From: Hyphomicrobiales bacterium
GTDB lineage: Bacteria > Pseudomonadota > Alphaproteobacteria > Rhizobiales > Rhizobiaceae
NCBI GenBank assembly: GCA_900471485.1
Contig: UCEU01000016.1
Coordinates: 124,001 to 188,000 of the forward strand
DNA: 64,000 nt
Reading direction: 5' to 3'
The notes under the pieces are model-generated. The model saw only the letters and a list, made by a program, of their open reading frames with translations, did not search any database and was not told where the DNA came from. Of the stretch, positions 1-9,180 are shown piece after piece. Made by a program: the position numbers and the translations under genes. How positions within the stretch are numbered: position 1 is the stretch's first letter; the number at the start of each line of letters is the position of its first letter.

Positions 1-894
1 AATAGCCAGCTGGAGATGATCATTCGCGAAAGCCAAGCGAACAATGTCCAGGGTGATGTCGTTCTGATCACCGATGCGCCGGCTGCGCTTGCGCAGCTCC
101 TGCCGGAAAAATTTGTTGAGAATTATATCCCGGCGGACAAGGTGTCGACGATACCAGAGCAGTTCCAGGATCCGTTGGCGATTTCAACCAACGCAAACGT
201 TTGGGCCTATAATACCGAGGTGTACGACAAATGCCCGGTCACCAATATCTGGGAACTGACGGAACCCAAATGGAAGAGCAAGGTTGCTGTCATCGATCCT
301 TTGACGAAGGGTAATTACACCGACTGGTTCAATCAGTTGGAGGCGCATGGCGCTGAAGCAGTGGCTGCCGCTTACAAATCGCATTTCGGCGAGGATTTGA
401 AAACTGGCGAGAAGAGCGCTGCCGCGGCCTGGATCAAGGCTTTCGCTCAAAATGGCCCACTTGCAACGGACAGCGATGACAAAGTCTCGGAGGCGGTCGG
501 GGCGTCTGGCCAGAAGGAGCCGTTCTTTGGGCTGCTGAGTTCGGCGAAGTTCCGCGACAACCAGGACAAGGGATACAAGCTGGGCATTTGCACCACGCTT
601 GAGCCTTGGGTGGGTTGGAATTATGTCAAGCTCGGGCTCATTGCGACGAAGACGAAAAGCCCGAACGCCGCCAAGCTCTTCATTCACTATATCCTGACGG
701 AGGAGGGCATCGCGCCACAGATGAAGGATGGCAAGCTCCCGACGAGCATGGATATCAAGATGCCCGATGACGAGCCATCCGGGTTGATGAAAGTCTCGAC
801 CAAATTGCAGTCCTACGACTCTTCCACCGGGCTCGATGATTTCGACCGGCGCGAGGAATGGCAGGATTTTTGGCGGGTGAACTACACGAAGTAG
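1..894 (+). CDS. ABC transporter substrate-binding protein, 5' truncated by window edge
   Basis: This is the C-terminal part (about 297 codons) of a periplasmic solute-binding protein of the iron(III)/AfuA-like family. The frame is open from the first base, and the ATG at 16 is internal, so the signal peptide lies outside the window. Visible hallmarks are the ligand-cleft segment NANVWAYNTEVY, the following 'WELTEPKWKSKVAVIDP' segment typical of this fold, and a C-terminal lobe containing LFIHYILTEEG. It is followed 70 bp downstream by an inositol-monophosphatase-family gene, the same pairing seen again at 6218-11022. That suggests a phosphorylated polyol or sugar as ligand, which is inference. 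Its permease and ATPase genes would be upstream, outside the window. Confidence 0.85.
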   Translation, partial: NSQLEMIIRESQANNVQGDVVLITDAPAALAQLLPEKFVENYIPADKVSTIPEQFQDPLAISTNANVWAYNTEVYDKCPVTNIWELTEPKWKSKVAVIDPLTKGNYTDWFNQLEAHGAEAVAAAYKSHFGEDLKTGEKSAAAAWIKAFAQNGPLATDSDDKVSEAVGASGQKEPFFGLLSSAKFRDNQDKGYKLGICTTLEPWVGWNYVKLGLIATKTKSPNAAKLFIHYILTEEGIAPQMKDGKLPTSMDIKMPDDEPSGLMKVSTKLQSYDSSTGLDDFDRREEWQDFWRVNYTK

Positions 895-964
895 CAACGA
901 GGCTGGCGCCGCCTCGCCGGTGCCAGCCGACAGCCTGCCTTTCATCTAAAGTGGATTACAGAAA

Positions 965-1849
965 ATGAAGAACCGCTATCTCGGCGATCAGTCGCAGTTT
1001 GACGAAGAAACAGTTGCCCGATCGAAACAGTTGAGCGAGATCGCCAAGGGCGCTGCGCTTGCCGTTCATGATCCCCTCATCATGGCTTTCCGGTCAAACG
1101 TAGCTGTCGATTACAAAGTTGATCTGCACGACGTCGTTACTGTGCATGACAAACAGGCGGAAAACACAATTAGGACTTTCATTCTGGAGCACGAGCCGGA
1201 TTCCGCGATCATGGGTGAGGAAGGTGGCCAGACGGGTTCGGGCCGAATTCAGTGGTATGTCGATCCGATCGACGGGACGTCGAACTTTGCAAGGGGGCTC
1301 GCGTTTTGGTGCGTTTCGGTCGCAGCCGTCGTCGATGACCGTGTCGTAGCCGGCGCGATCTACGATCCTGTCACCGAGTTTATGTTCTCTGCCGACCTAA
1401 AGTTTTCCTATCTCAATGGCACAGAACTTAAGTCTCGCTCTATCCCCGATGAGACTCATGCGACCCTGATCACCGGCTATCCCGTTGCCCGGGATTTCCG
1501 ACTCGATGGTCGAGAGGTGGCTCTAAGGAATTTCGGTGAACTTGTAGAGACGTTTTCCACGTTGCGACGTCCAGGCAGTGCTGCGCTCAGCATTGCCCAC
1601 GTTGCTGCTGGATGGGCGGATGCCGCAACAGGATTTGGCGTGAACGCCTGGGACGTGGCCGCAGCGACCTTGATTTTAAAGAACGCGGGAGGTCGTTACG
1701 ATCCCCTGACGCTTGGTCGGGTTCCCGTTGGGGCGACTGATTTCCTTTGCCCTGGATATATCGCGACGGGGCAGGGAGCGGCATATCCGACGTTGGAACG
1801 TGTTGCTAACAGGATATGTGAGACCAGGATTGCCAAAGCAGCGGCTTAG
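965..1849 (+). CDS. inositol monophosphatase family protein
   Basis: A 294-residue Mg2+-dependent sugar-phosphatase-fold enzyme. The metal-binding signatures are all present: GEEGG (motif 1), DPIDGTSNF (motif 2) and NAWDVAAA (motif 3). Members hydrolyse inositol monophosphate, fructose bisphosphate, PAP or histidinol phosphate, and the sequence alone does not tell which. It lies between a solute-binding protein gene and a dual-specificity-type phosphatase gene, all on the same strand. A second family member sits in the ABC operon at 10231-11022, so dephosphorylation of an imported phosphorylated compound is a reasonable inference. The Shine-Dalgarno before the ATG is weak. Confidence 0.9.
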   Translation: MKNRYLGDQSQFDEETVARSKQLSEIAKGAALAVHDPLIMAFRSNVAVDYKVDLHDVVTVHDKQAENTIRTFILEHEPDSAIMGEEGGQTGSGRIQWYVDPIDGTSNFARGLAFWCVSVAAVVDDRVVAGAIYDPVTEFMFSADLKFSYLNGTELKSRSIPDETHATLITGYPVARDFRLDGREVALRNFGELVETFSTLRRPGSAALSIAHVAAGWADAATGFGVNAWDVAAATLILKNAGGRYDPLTLGRVPVGATDFLCPGYIATGQGAAYPTLERVANRICETRIAKAAA

Positions 1850-1925
1850 CGGGGCCATGGTCATTACAGTGTAGGCGGGAATTGCGACCCCAAGCTAAAC
1901 CCTCACGCCATCCCATGGAGAAATG

Positions 1926-2561
1926 ATGCAGATACCACAAGAAACCAATGAGGCGGCTAGCTCATCGCTTCCAAAGCTGAGTTTGATATATGAAGCTCAC
2001 CCGCGTTACGGCGTAGATATCTTCATCTCCGGCAAGGAGGGCGCGAGTGATCTCGAACTTCTCCGGACGAAAGGCATCACCACCGTGGTCAACTGCGCGG
2101 TGAATCTTGACTTCAACTTTGTCGAGCAGTCGAGCCTTGTGGCGGACCACCAAGGAAGCGTCTACGGTCCCGGAGAAATCCGTTATTACAAGATCGGCCT
2201 GATTGACGGCGCGGGTAATCCCGACACGCAGATGGTGGCTGCTCACTACATACTGCAGGCGGCGCTAGAGCAGATCCTGCCCGACAAGCCCTCATATCCA
2301 AGGCGCGAGCGGGGCAGCGTGCTCATCAATTGCCGTGGCGGTCGGTCCCGCTCGGTCGCTGTCGTCTCGCTGTTTCTGCACCTGACCTTACCTTTGGAGT
2401 TCCCAACGCTGCAGGACGCGATCACCTTCGTACGCTTGCGACGTGAGATGCCCGTCGACGAGTATTACAAGGCACCAAAGCCCGTACTTGCCGAAGCGGC
2501 GATGCGCGCCGCCCACTGGATACGTATGATTGAGGGCGCGCAGCTGGAAACATTGAGATGA
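1926..2561 (+). CDS. dual-specificity-type protein phosphatase
   Basis: A 211-residue protein with a cysteine-phosphatase P-loop, NCRGGRSRS (C-x5-R), near residue 136, preceded by a conserved Asp-containing region (IGLIDGAGNPD) that could supply the general acid. This is the dual-specificity/tyrosine phosphatase fold, which includes enzymes acting on phosphoproteins, phosphoinositides and sugar phosphates. ATG codons stand at 1923 and 1926; GGAG at 1917-1920 is better spaced from the second. The gene follows an inositol-phosphatase-family gene, so a small-molecule phosphate substrate is possible. The true substrate is unknown. Confidence 0.8.
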   Translation: MQIPQETNEAASSSLPKLSLIYEAHPRYGVDIFISGKEGASDLELLRTKGITTVVNCAVNLDFNFVEQSSLVADHQGSVYGPGEIRYYKIGLIDGAGNPDTQMVAAHYILQAALEQILPDKPSYPRRERGSVLINCRGGRSRSVAVVSLFLHLTLPLEFPTLQDAITFVRLRREMPVDEYYKAPKPVLAEAAMRAAHWIRMIEGAQLETLR

Positions 2562-2585
2562 AGAGGTCCCCGCCTACTGTCGAGT

Positions 2586-3060
2586 ATGCAGTCCATGCAT
2601 AACGCGTCCCAACAACCCATCGCTCCAACCGATTTCGCCTCTTTCAAGCAGATGATCGCTGCCCGCGTGATCGTCTTCTCGGGTCTGGAGGAACGCGTAG
2701 CCAGACTGGCACTTGATAAGCCCGAAGCTATTGCCTTTGGCACATTACAATCGGTGGCGAAGGAATGTGCAGTGGGGCGCACGACTGTTTTCAGGGTCGC
2801 CCAAGCCACCGGATTTGATGGGTTTGCTGATTTCAAGACTATGTTCGTTCAACACGTCCGGTCGAGAAATACGGTATAGCGATGCGGAAGTTCGAGAGAC
2901 ATACAATTCGCCCGTAAGAAAGGCCAAAAACGTCGCCATAGTCACGCGTGTTGGAAAGAGAGACGGAATTCTTCGCTTCTTGTCCGGAAGAAGATACCGA
3001 GTTCGTCCCGGCTGTTAGCCGTTTACATTCTCTTTGCCATGATAATCGATGGCAGGCGCG
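2586..3060 (+). pseudogene. RpiR/MurR-family regulator remnant
   Basis: The frame from 2586 to 2879 encodes 97 residues that match only the N-terminal helix-turn-helix of RpiR regulators (IAFGTLQSVAKECAVGRTTVFRVAQATGFDGFADFK). It stops where the linker to the sugar-isomerase (SIS) domain should begin. Downstream, another frame reads ETYNSPVRKAKNVAIVTRV and a third reads ETEFFASCPEEDTEFVPAVS followed by RLHSLC. These resemble the end of an SIS domain. The simplest reading is a regulator that lost its central SIS domain and was then frameshifted. RpiR proteins usually sense phosphosugars, which fits the upstream phosphatases. The HTH part is clear; the SIS remnant is inference. Confidence 0.55.
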
Positions 3061-3622
3061 CGATCTCGCTGAACCCGATCTTCCGGTAGAAATCGGCGAC
3101 CGGCTCATTCATGTGATTGATGCCGAGATGGACCCCACTTGCGCCCGCAGTCTTTAGCGAGATCAGAAGCTGTTCCAGCAGGGTCGTCCCCAGGCGCCTT
3201 CCTTGGGCTTCGGGCAGCAGATTGATATGCAGGTGTGCCGGATAGCGCGATACGATTTCACTTGGTGAGGTCTCAGGGCGCCTGATGTAATCAAGCACGT
3301 ATCCATCACCTGCAGCTGACGGTTCTCTGTCGACGAACTGCCGGCGTAGCTCCGGCCACCACGCGCGTTCCAGTTCTACCTCGAAGCTTGCCGTATCCAC
3401 GGCGCCGACGGCATAGCCGACAACCTTACCGAGGCGTGTCAGCACGAAAGCGGTCTCCGGGTTCACGGTCAGATACGGCAGCGCCCAGATGAGGCCGGGA
3501 TATCGGTGATCGCTGTAAAGGCTTCGGCCATCCCGACCCGCGTCGGCCGTCCGCACGCAGATCTCGAGGATCGCCTCCGCGTCGCCATGCTCTGCCTTGC
3601 GAATGTCGAACCCTTCGTTCAT
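3023..3622 (-). CDS. GNAT family N-acetyltransferase
   Basis: A 199-residue GNAT-fold protein. The acetyl-CoA binding motif A appears as LLPEAQGRRLGTTLLEQLL, followed by VHLGINHMNEPVADFYRKIGF, the usual motif-B arrangement with N..A..FY..GF. The Trp- and Arg-rich insert in the middle resembles acetyltransferase domains related to those in O-GlcNAcase-type proteins. The ATG overlaps the stop codon of the upstream oxidoreductase gene (ATGA), indicating translational coupling. The acetyl acceptor is unknown; an amino-sugar or polyol derivative would fit the neighbourhood but is inference. Confidence 0.8.
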   Translation of the reverse strand: MNEGFDIRKAEHGDAEAILEICVRTADAGRDGRSLYSDHRYPGLIWALPYLTVNPETAFVLTRLGKVVGYAVGAVDTASFEVELERAWWPELRRQFVDREPSAAGDGYVLDYIRRPETSPSEIVSRYPAHLHINLLPEAQGRRLGTTLLEQLLISLKTAGASGVHLGINHMNEPVADFYRKIGFSEIARLPSIIMAKRM

Positions 3623-4785
3623 GCGGTCACCTTGACGGGCACGCCCTGCAACGCTGCGTCGAACCTCTCCCAGGTATCCGCCATTTCGATCACGCGTCTG
3701 TCTCGCCGTGCTTCATCAATCTTGACGGCGGTCAGTCCGGCTTCAAGCGCGTCGATGACTCCAACAGGCAACGAGGCGCCATGGAGGAGATTTTCTGCGA
3801 TATCGGCAGCCATTTGGTCGTCGGCACCGTAGTGGTCGCTCTCATCTCCCGCGTAGCGTCGCTCGGCCAGCAATTGACCGGTCGATGCGGCGTGGACCGT
3901 GAAGTTGTTTCGTACGAAGTCGCCTTCCGCCGTGCCCTTTGAGCCGACGACACAGAAGCGGCGGAATTGGTTCGGAACATTCAAATTGGCGTGAAACGCC
4001 ATCGTGGCTCCGCTTTCGTATTCGATAAGCGCAGTCTGATAGTCAATGATGTCGGCGTCGCTGTCGAAGACCTTTTCCGTTGTGTTCCACCCGCTTGGCT
4101 TGCGGAAATACTGATCGCGCTCGACGTTCGTCATCATCTCCGGGGCGTTCTGCGGCACGAAGGATTTGCGACCGCCGAAGCTTGACACCGCGCTCGCTCT
4201 TTTCCCCACAACGCTCGCGTAGATGTCCAGGTCGTGGCAGCATTTCTCAAGGATGTAAGGGCCGGCGAAACGCTCGTAGCGCCTCCAATCGCGCATGAAG
4301 AACGCGCCATGATAGGGGGCGATATGTTCGGATGCCTCGATGGAGACGACCTCACCGATCTGCCCCGTCGCCTGGGCGTGACGGAGATCGCGATAGAGGT
4401 CTGAGTAGCGCAAGACTAGGCCCACGAGGACCCGGTCGCTTCCGTACTTCGCAAGAAGCGCCGCAAGCTCGAGCGTTTGGGCCTCGCTTATGACCACGGG
4501 CTTTTCCGTGAAGACCTTGAGGCCGCCGCGCAGCCCGCTCTCTATATGTTCTAGATGGAACGTGTTGGGTGAGCCTACCATCAGGAGGTCGGCGCCGGAC
4601 TGAGCTACCATCTCATCGACCGTATCGAACCGGCGGGAAACGAGAAGGCCCGCCGTCTCTATCTGCTGTAGTCCTGCGGGCTGCGGATCCACGAGCCCGA
4701 CAATGGTCAGGTCGGGAATTGCCTTCTGGAAGGACTGAAGGACATTTGCCATGCGGTAGCCAAGGCCGGCGATAGCAACTTTCAT
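3619..4785 (-). CDS. Gfo/Idh/MocA family oxidoreductase
   Basis: About 388 residues with an N-terminal Rossmann fold (VAIAGLGYRMANVL) and the family signature EKPVVIS near residue 95, where Lys is part of the catalytic EKP motif. A later GPYILEKCCHDLDIY segment carries the H..D catalytic pair expected in the C-terminal domain. Family members oxidise or reduce cyclic polyols and sugars with NAD(P), including inositols. An ATG at 4797 is in frame, but GGAGATCCCC lies directly before the ATG at 4785, so the shorter form is preferred. It is the first gene of a two-gene unit with the acetyltransferase and follows the ROK regulator on the same strand. Confidence 0.88.
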   Translation of the reverse strand: MKVAIAGLGYRMANVLQSFQKAIPDLTIVGLVDPQPAGLQQIETAGLLVSRRFDTVDEMVAQSGADLLMVGSPNTFHLEHIESGLRGGLKVFTEKPVVISEAQTLELAALLAKYGSDRVLVGLVLRYSDLYRDLRHAQATGQIGEVVSIEASEHIAPYHGAFFMRDWRRYERFAGPYILEKCCHDLDIYASVVGKRASAVSSFGGRKSFVPQNAPEMMTNVERDQYFRKPSGWNTTEKVFDSDADIIDYQTALIEYESGATMAFHANLNVPNQFRRFCVVGSKGTAEGDFVRNNFTVHAASTGQLLAERRYAGDESDHYGADDQMAADIAENLLHGASLPVGVIDALEAGLTAVKIDEARRDRRVIEMADTWERFDAALQGVPVKVTA

Positions 4786-4822
4786 GGGGATCTCCAATGC
4801 TTCTCAGGTGTCGAAGGTTGGC

Positions 4823-6070
4823 TTAGCCAGCCACTCGATCAAACTGTGTTTCTGGGTCGATGGGGGTCTTGCGGCCGCGCATCAATGACAAGCGCCGAAA
4901 ATCGGGACTGCCATGTGCGATTACGGGAAGCATCGCCGCGCCGACTGCTGAAGCGCTCGGACCGAGCTTGCTTGTCAAAAGCCTTGGTATCTCACGCGCT
5001 CTGCGTGCCGAGACGGAAGGCATCAATGGATATGTGCGGTCGACCAGAGATCCAAGGATCGTCGGCGATATCGTTCCTCCGACAATGACCGTCTGCGGAT
5101 CAAACAGGTTCTCGATAATGGAGACGAGAACGCGGAGCCTTTTTGCATTAAGTTCAAGCCACCGCATCAGCCCGGTATCTCGCTTTTGATAAAGCCCGTC
5201 GAGCGCGCCTTCCGCTTCCAGCAGTTGGGTCTCGCAATTCATCGCTTGCGCGAGCTCCTCGAGCGAGAATGGCGTGGCTGCACCTCCGGCTTCGGGCTGC
5301 AACTCGTTTGGCCAGTTCAGCAACCCGATCTCGCCCGCATTGTTGAAGGCCCCCTGGAACGGCAGGCCATCGATTATGATGCCGGCCCCCAGTCCGTGCC
5401 CGATGAACACGTAGACGAAATGCGTCAAGTCGACATCGCGGGGCGAGCCCAGCTCTGCGATTGCTGCCGACGTTGCGTCGTTTTCGATGATCACGGGCTG
5501 ACCGGAGGCTCGTTCAAGAGCATCGGCCAATTCGAAATTGCCCCAGTTCTGCCAGCCAGGTGAGCCGACGTAATGTTCGAAATCGGCTTCCTGCAAAGTT
5601 GGCATTGCCACGCCGATACCCCAGCAAGGCGTGCCCTGGCAGCGCTCGACGATGTCTGCGGCGACACTGGACATCAAGGCAACTGTTTCGTTTGGATTCA
5701 CCCAGGGACTTTCGTTGTCGACGCGAATGATTTCCCGTCCCTTCAGGTCGCACAGCACGCCCGTCAATCGATCACGATCAAGGTGAAAGCCGATCGAACA
5801 TCCGGCGCCATCGGCCAGCGTCAGCAACTTCTGCGGGGCGCCACGCCCGCCGGCAGCCTGACTTGCTTCGGTGATCAGACCACGGTCGAGCAGGTCGCGG
5901 GTGATATTAGATATGGTCTGTGGTTGCAGCCCGGTCAAATTAACCAGGTCGCCTCGACGAATTTCGGCTTTCTGTCGGACGAGGTCGAATACCAGTCGCC
6001 GATTGTAACGCCCGGAATAGGCGTGATTGTTGCCAGAGATCGCCACAAAGCCCCCAAATAATCCATTCAA
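4823..6070 (-). CDS. ROK family transcriptional repressor
   Basis: A 415-residue NagC/XylR-type protein. Residues about 20-75 form a MarR-like winged helix (LVNLTGLQPQTISNITRDLLDRG). They are followed by the ROK sugar-kinase-like domain with ENDATSAAIAEL and FVYVFIGHGLGAGIIIDG. It is divergently placed from the ABC operon starting at 6218, with a 147-bp gap that should hold both promoters and the operator. The downstream oxidoreductase and acetyltransferase genes are on its own strand. ROK repressors respond to sugars or phosphosugars, so it is the likely local regulator. Confidence 0.88.
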   Translation of the reverse strand: MNGLFGGFVAISGNNHAYSGRYNRRLVFDLVRQKAEIRRGDLVNLTGLQPQTISNITRDLLDRGLITEASQAAGGRGAPQKLLTLADGAGCSIGFHLDRDRLTGVLCDLKGREIIRVDNESPWVNPNETVALMSSVAADIVERCQGTPCWGIGVAMPTLQEADFEHYVGSPGWQNWGNFELADALERASGQPVIIENDATSAAIAELGSPRDVDLTHFVYVFIGHGLGAGIIIDGLPFQGAFNNAGEIGLLNWPNELQPEAGGAATPFSLEELAQAMNCETQLLEAEGALDGLYQKRDTGLMRWLELNAKRLRVLVSIIENLFDPQTVIVGGTISPTILGSLVDRTYPLMPSVSARRAREIPRLLTSKLGPSASAVGAAMLPVIAHGSPDFRRLSLMRGRKTPIDPETQFDRVAG

Positions 6071-6217
6071 TGGATCATATATTGGCGAACATGCGTCTGT
6101 CCAGTCTGCACTATTGCTGATATTTCTATTTTCTCTGCACGATATGCGGTTGCCAATGAATTATTTATGCCATTTAATAGATTTATTGATATCGGCAAAA
6201 ACAAAGGGGAGCCGTCA

Positions 6218-7171
6218 ATGATGAAGAAGTCCTTGGGAGCAGTGCTGTTTTCAGGCGTCGCGCTTGTCGCGAGCCACGGCATGGCGGCTGATCTTGTCGT
6301 TTACACATCGCATGGCGAAACCACGTCGGGGCCGGTGCTCGATGCCTTCAAGAAGGTGCGCCCTGATATCACCGTGACTGTCGTGCGCGGCGGTACGGGT
6401 GAGGTTGTCGAGCGTCTCCGCGCTGAATCGAAAAACCCGACAGCCGATGTGCTCTGGGGTGGTCCGACCCAGACGTTCGACGAAAACGGTTCTCTTTTCC
6501 AAGCTTACGAAAGCAAGACTGACGGCGATATGATCACCGTCGATCCGAACCATATCTGGCATCCCTATACGGTTCTGCTGCAGCCGATCATCGTCAGCAC
6601 GAAGCGGGTCAAGGCCGGCGATCTTCCGAAGACGCAGGCGGATCTGGTCTCGGACAAGTGGAAGGGGCTTGGATCGCTGATCATTCCCGATCCGGCAAAA
6701 TCCGGAACGGGCTACACGATTTTGTCGGCGCTTGCCGGGCAGATGGGCTGGGAGTTTGTCGGCAATCTTGCCAAAGGTGCCCGCATCGCGCCGGGATCCG
6801 ATGATGCCTTCAATGCGGTTCGCGACGGCGAGGCGGCAGTCGGCTGGATCAATGAGGATCTGGGCGCAAAATGGAAGGCCGAGGGACTTCCGATCGACGT
6901 CATCTATCCCACGGATGCGGTGACTGGCCAGGTCGATGCACAGGCCATCGTCGCGGACGCTCCGCATGTTGACGAGGCAAAGGCATTTATCGATTTTCTC
7001 GGGTCGAAAGCTTCCCACGAAGTCGTGCGCGACGCGACGGTCCGGCGTTCTGCTCGCAACGATGTTACGCCGCCCAGCGTTCTCCCGGATATAGGCAGCC
7101 TCAACATCATCTCTCCTGTCGATCCGAAGCAGGTCGTGGTCGCACGCTTCCAGGAACTGATCGGCAAATGA
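6218..7171 (+). CDS. ABC transporter substrate-binding protein (AfuA/FbpA-like)
   Basis: A 317-residue exported binding protein. A Sec signal peptide (MMKKSLGAVLFSGVALVASH, then GMA) ends at about residue 24, and the mature part begins ADLVVYTSHGE as in FbpA/AfuA-type proteins. The start at 6218 follows AAGGGGAG. FbpA iron ligands (a Tyr-Tyr pair near the C-terminus) are not evident. Characterised relatives of this family include the hexose-phosphate binder AfuA as well as iron binders, so a phosphorylated organic ligand is plausible. The stop overlaps the permease ATG (ATGA). Confidence 0.9.
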   Translation: MMKKSLGAVLFSGVALVASHGMAADLVVYTSHGETTSGPVLDAFKKVRPDITVTVVRGGTGEVVERLRAESKNPTADVLWGGPTQTFDENGSLFQAYESKTDGDMITVDPNHIWHPYTVLLQPIIVSTKRVKAGDLPKTQADLVSDKWKGLGSLIIPDPAKSGTGYTILSALAGQMGWEFVGNLAKGARIAPGSDDAFNAVRDGEAAVGWINEDLGAKWKAEGLPIDVIYPTDAVTGQVDAQAIVADAPHVDEAKAFIDFLGSKASHEVVRDATVRRSARNDVTPPSVLPDIGSLNIISPVDPKQVVVARFQELIGK

Positions 7172-9180
7172 GGTTCTGGCGCGATAATTGGTTGTTCTTT
7201 TCGATTGTCGCGCTCCTCGTCTGCATCGCGACTATTCTACTGCCCCAAATAAGGCTCCTGAGTGCCTCCGTCATCGGTGATGGAGGTCGCTTCTCGATCG
7301 TTCATCGTGCGGCGGGACTGGAGCCTGTCCCTGAAATGACGAGCCAGTTCACTCCTGACATCATCGAGAAGAACAAGGCATTGCAGGTCACCAAGTCAGG
7401 GCAGTTCACGCTCGATATCCTGGATGTCGATCCGACGACAGTTTTATTGCGCTCTGAAAAGCCGATCTCGTTGACGCCGGAGGGTAGCAGCCAGCTCGCG
7501 ATCTCCGTCGACGGCGTTCGGCTTGACGTCAGTCAGCAGGCACCTCGAGGGCTCTTCAACAAGTCGGCGCCTCAGCCGCTTGCCGGCCAGGCTGATGCGG
7601 ATGGGAGCCTGTCCTTGCGTCATGCCCAGAACGCCTATCTCAGCTTCGAAGCGCGCGAGCCGACCATCACCGCATCCAACTACCTGGCGTTCGTAACTGG
7701 CCGGGACACGTTGCGAGCCACCTTGAACAGCCTCATCGTGTCGTTGTCGGCTACAGCGATCGCCGCCATACTCGGGGTTTCGCTGGCCTATGTCGTGGCG
7801 CGCTTCGATGTTCGTGGATCAACGGCGATCGTGTTCCTGACAACGATGGCGTCAGTGTCGCCGCCATTCCTCGGCGCCTATGCATGGCGGCTGCTTCTTG
7901 GGCGCAACGGTGTGGTGACGTCCTTCCTCGGCATCGACTTCACCATCGTCGGGATGCATGGGGTGATATGGGTCATCGCATGGCTCGTCTTCCCGGTCAT
8001 TTTCCTCTTGAGCCATAGCGCCTTTTCGGGGCTGGATGCCTCTCACATCGAGGCTGCCGAAAGCCTCGGCGCGAGGCCGGCAAAGACGCGCTTTTCGATC
8101 GAGATACCGCTAGCCATGCCGGGCATCATAACCGGGTTGTACCTTGCCACCATGGCGGCTCTCTCGGATTTCGGAACGCCGAGGATCATCGGGTTGGATC
8201 TGAGTGTCCTCCCGGTCCTGATCTATACGTCGTTTCTCAGCGAGGCCGGACGCAACCCTGCACTTGCAGCGACGGGGTCGGTCGTTCTCGTTGCAGTCTC
8301 CAGCCTCTTTCTCATGGCACAGCAGGTTTATCTGGCGAGGCGGGGCTTTGCGGTCGTATCGGCACGCCGGCCGGACCGCCGCAAACTCTCAACGACGGGC
8401 CAGGTGGCGGCGTGGGTCTTTGCGTCGACGGTGTTGTTCTTTGCCTTTGTCCCGCATCTGACTGTGCTCGCAACGAGTTTCATGGAGTGGCGCGTCGGTC
8501 TGCCGCGGTTTTCCCTGACGCTGTCCAACTACGCGACCATGTGGCAGAGCGGGCTGACATCGGCATGGGTGACGCTGTCGCTGGGATTCGCCGGCACGAT
8601 CGTCGCCTTCGCCGCCGGTCTCGGGATCGCCTTCGTCCTTGTGCGCAAACGCTATCGCGTGATTGCTCCGCTGCTGAGCATGACCGTGATGATGCCTTAT
8701 GTTATCCCGGGCACTGTCCTCGGTATCGGCCTGATCATGATGTTCAACGAGGCGCCCCTGCAGTTGACGGGCACCTGGTTCATCCTTGCGCTTGCCTATG
8801 TGATCCGGAACCTGCCGTTTACGGTCAAGGCCTCGGAAGCTTCTCTTCGCCAGGTTCATCCGGCGCTTGACGAAGCTGCGCTCAGCCTCGGCGCCCGTCC
8901 GTTCAAGGTCTTCGTGAGCGTGACCGCGCCGCTCATGCTTGCAGGCGCGATCACCGGTGCCACGCTGACTTTCCTGCATATCGTCACCGAGCTTTCCTCG
9001 ACGATCGTGCTCTACCGGCCGCCCTGGAAGCCAATGACCGCTGTGATCTTCGAGAACACGCTTGTCGATGCCGACTTCGGCGTGTCCGCGGCGCAGACCA
9101 TCCTGCTCATGATGATCATCTATATCCCGCTATACTTGGTCGTGCGTTATGGCCAGTCGCAGAGGTTACAGAATGCCTGA
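7168..9180 (+). CDS. ABC transporter permease, fused two-domain (FbpB/AfuB-like)
   Basis: A 670-residue inner-membrane protein with an N-terminal anchor, a periplasmic insert (about residues 30-185), then two consecutive transmembrane permease modules. Each carries an EAA coupling loop: EAAESLGARPAKTRFSIEIP and EAALSLGARPFKVFVSVTAP. One polypeptide therefore supplies both halves of the channel, as in FbpB/AfuB systems. It overlaps the genes on both sides (4 bp with the binding protein, 8 bp with the ATPase), a tight operon. Confidence 0.92.
   Translation: MRFWRDNWLFFSIVALLVCIATILLPQIRLLSASVIGDGGRFSIVHRAAGLEPVPEMTSQFTPDIIEKNKALQVTKSGQFTLDILDVDPTTVLLRSEKPISLTPEGSSQLAISVDGVRLDVSQQAPRGLFNKSAPQPLAGQADADGSLSLRHAQNAYLSFEAREPTITASNYLAFVTGRDTLRATLNSLIVSLSATAIAAILGVSLAYVVARFDVRGSTAIVFLTTMASVSPPFLGAYAWRLLLGRNGVVTSFLGIDFTIVGMHGVIWVIAWLVFPVIFLLSHSAFSGLDASHIEAAESLGARPAKTRFSIEIPLAMPGIITGLYLATMAALSDFGTPRIIGLDLSVLPVLIYTSFLSEAGRNPALAATGSVVLVAVSSLFLMAQQVYLARRGFAVVSARRPDRRKLSTTGQVAAWVFASTVLFFAFVPHLTVLATSFMEWRVGLPRFSLTLSNYATMWQSGLTSAWVTLSLGFAGTIVAFAAGLGIAFVLVRKRYRVIAPLLSMTVMMPYVIPGTVLGIGLIMMFNEAPLQLTGTWFILALAYVIRNLPFTVKASEASLRQVHPALDEAALSLGARPFKVFVSVTAPLMLAGAITGATLTFLHIVTELSSTIVLYRPPWKPMTAVIFENTLVDADFGVSAAQTILLMMIIYIPLYLVVRYGQSQRLQNA

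Noticed and set aside
184..945. 253-codon minus-strand frame opposite the first binding protein
   Set aside because: Shadow of the solute-binding protein gene, which has clear family features on the plus strand.
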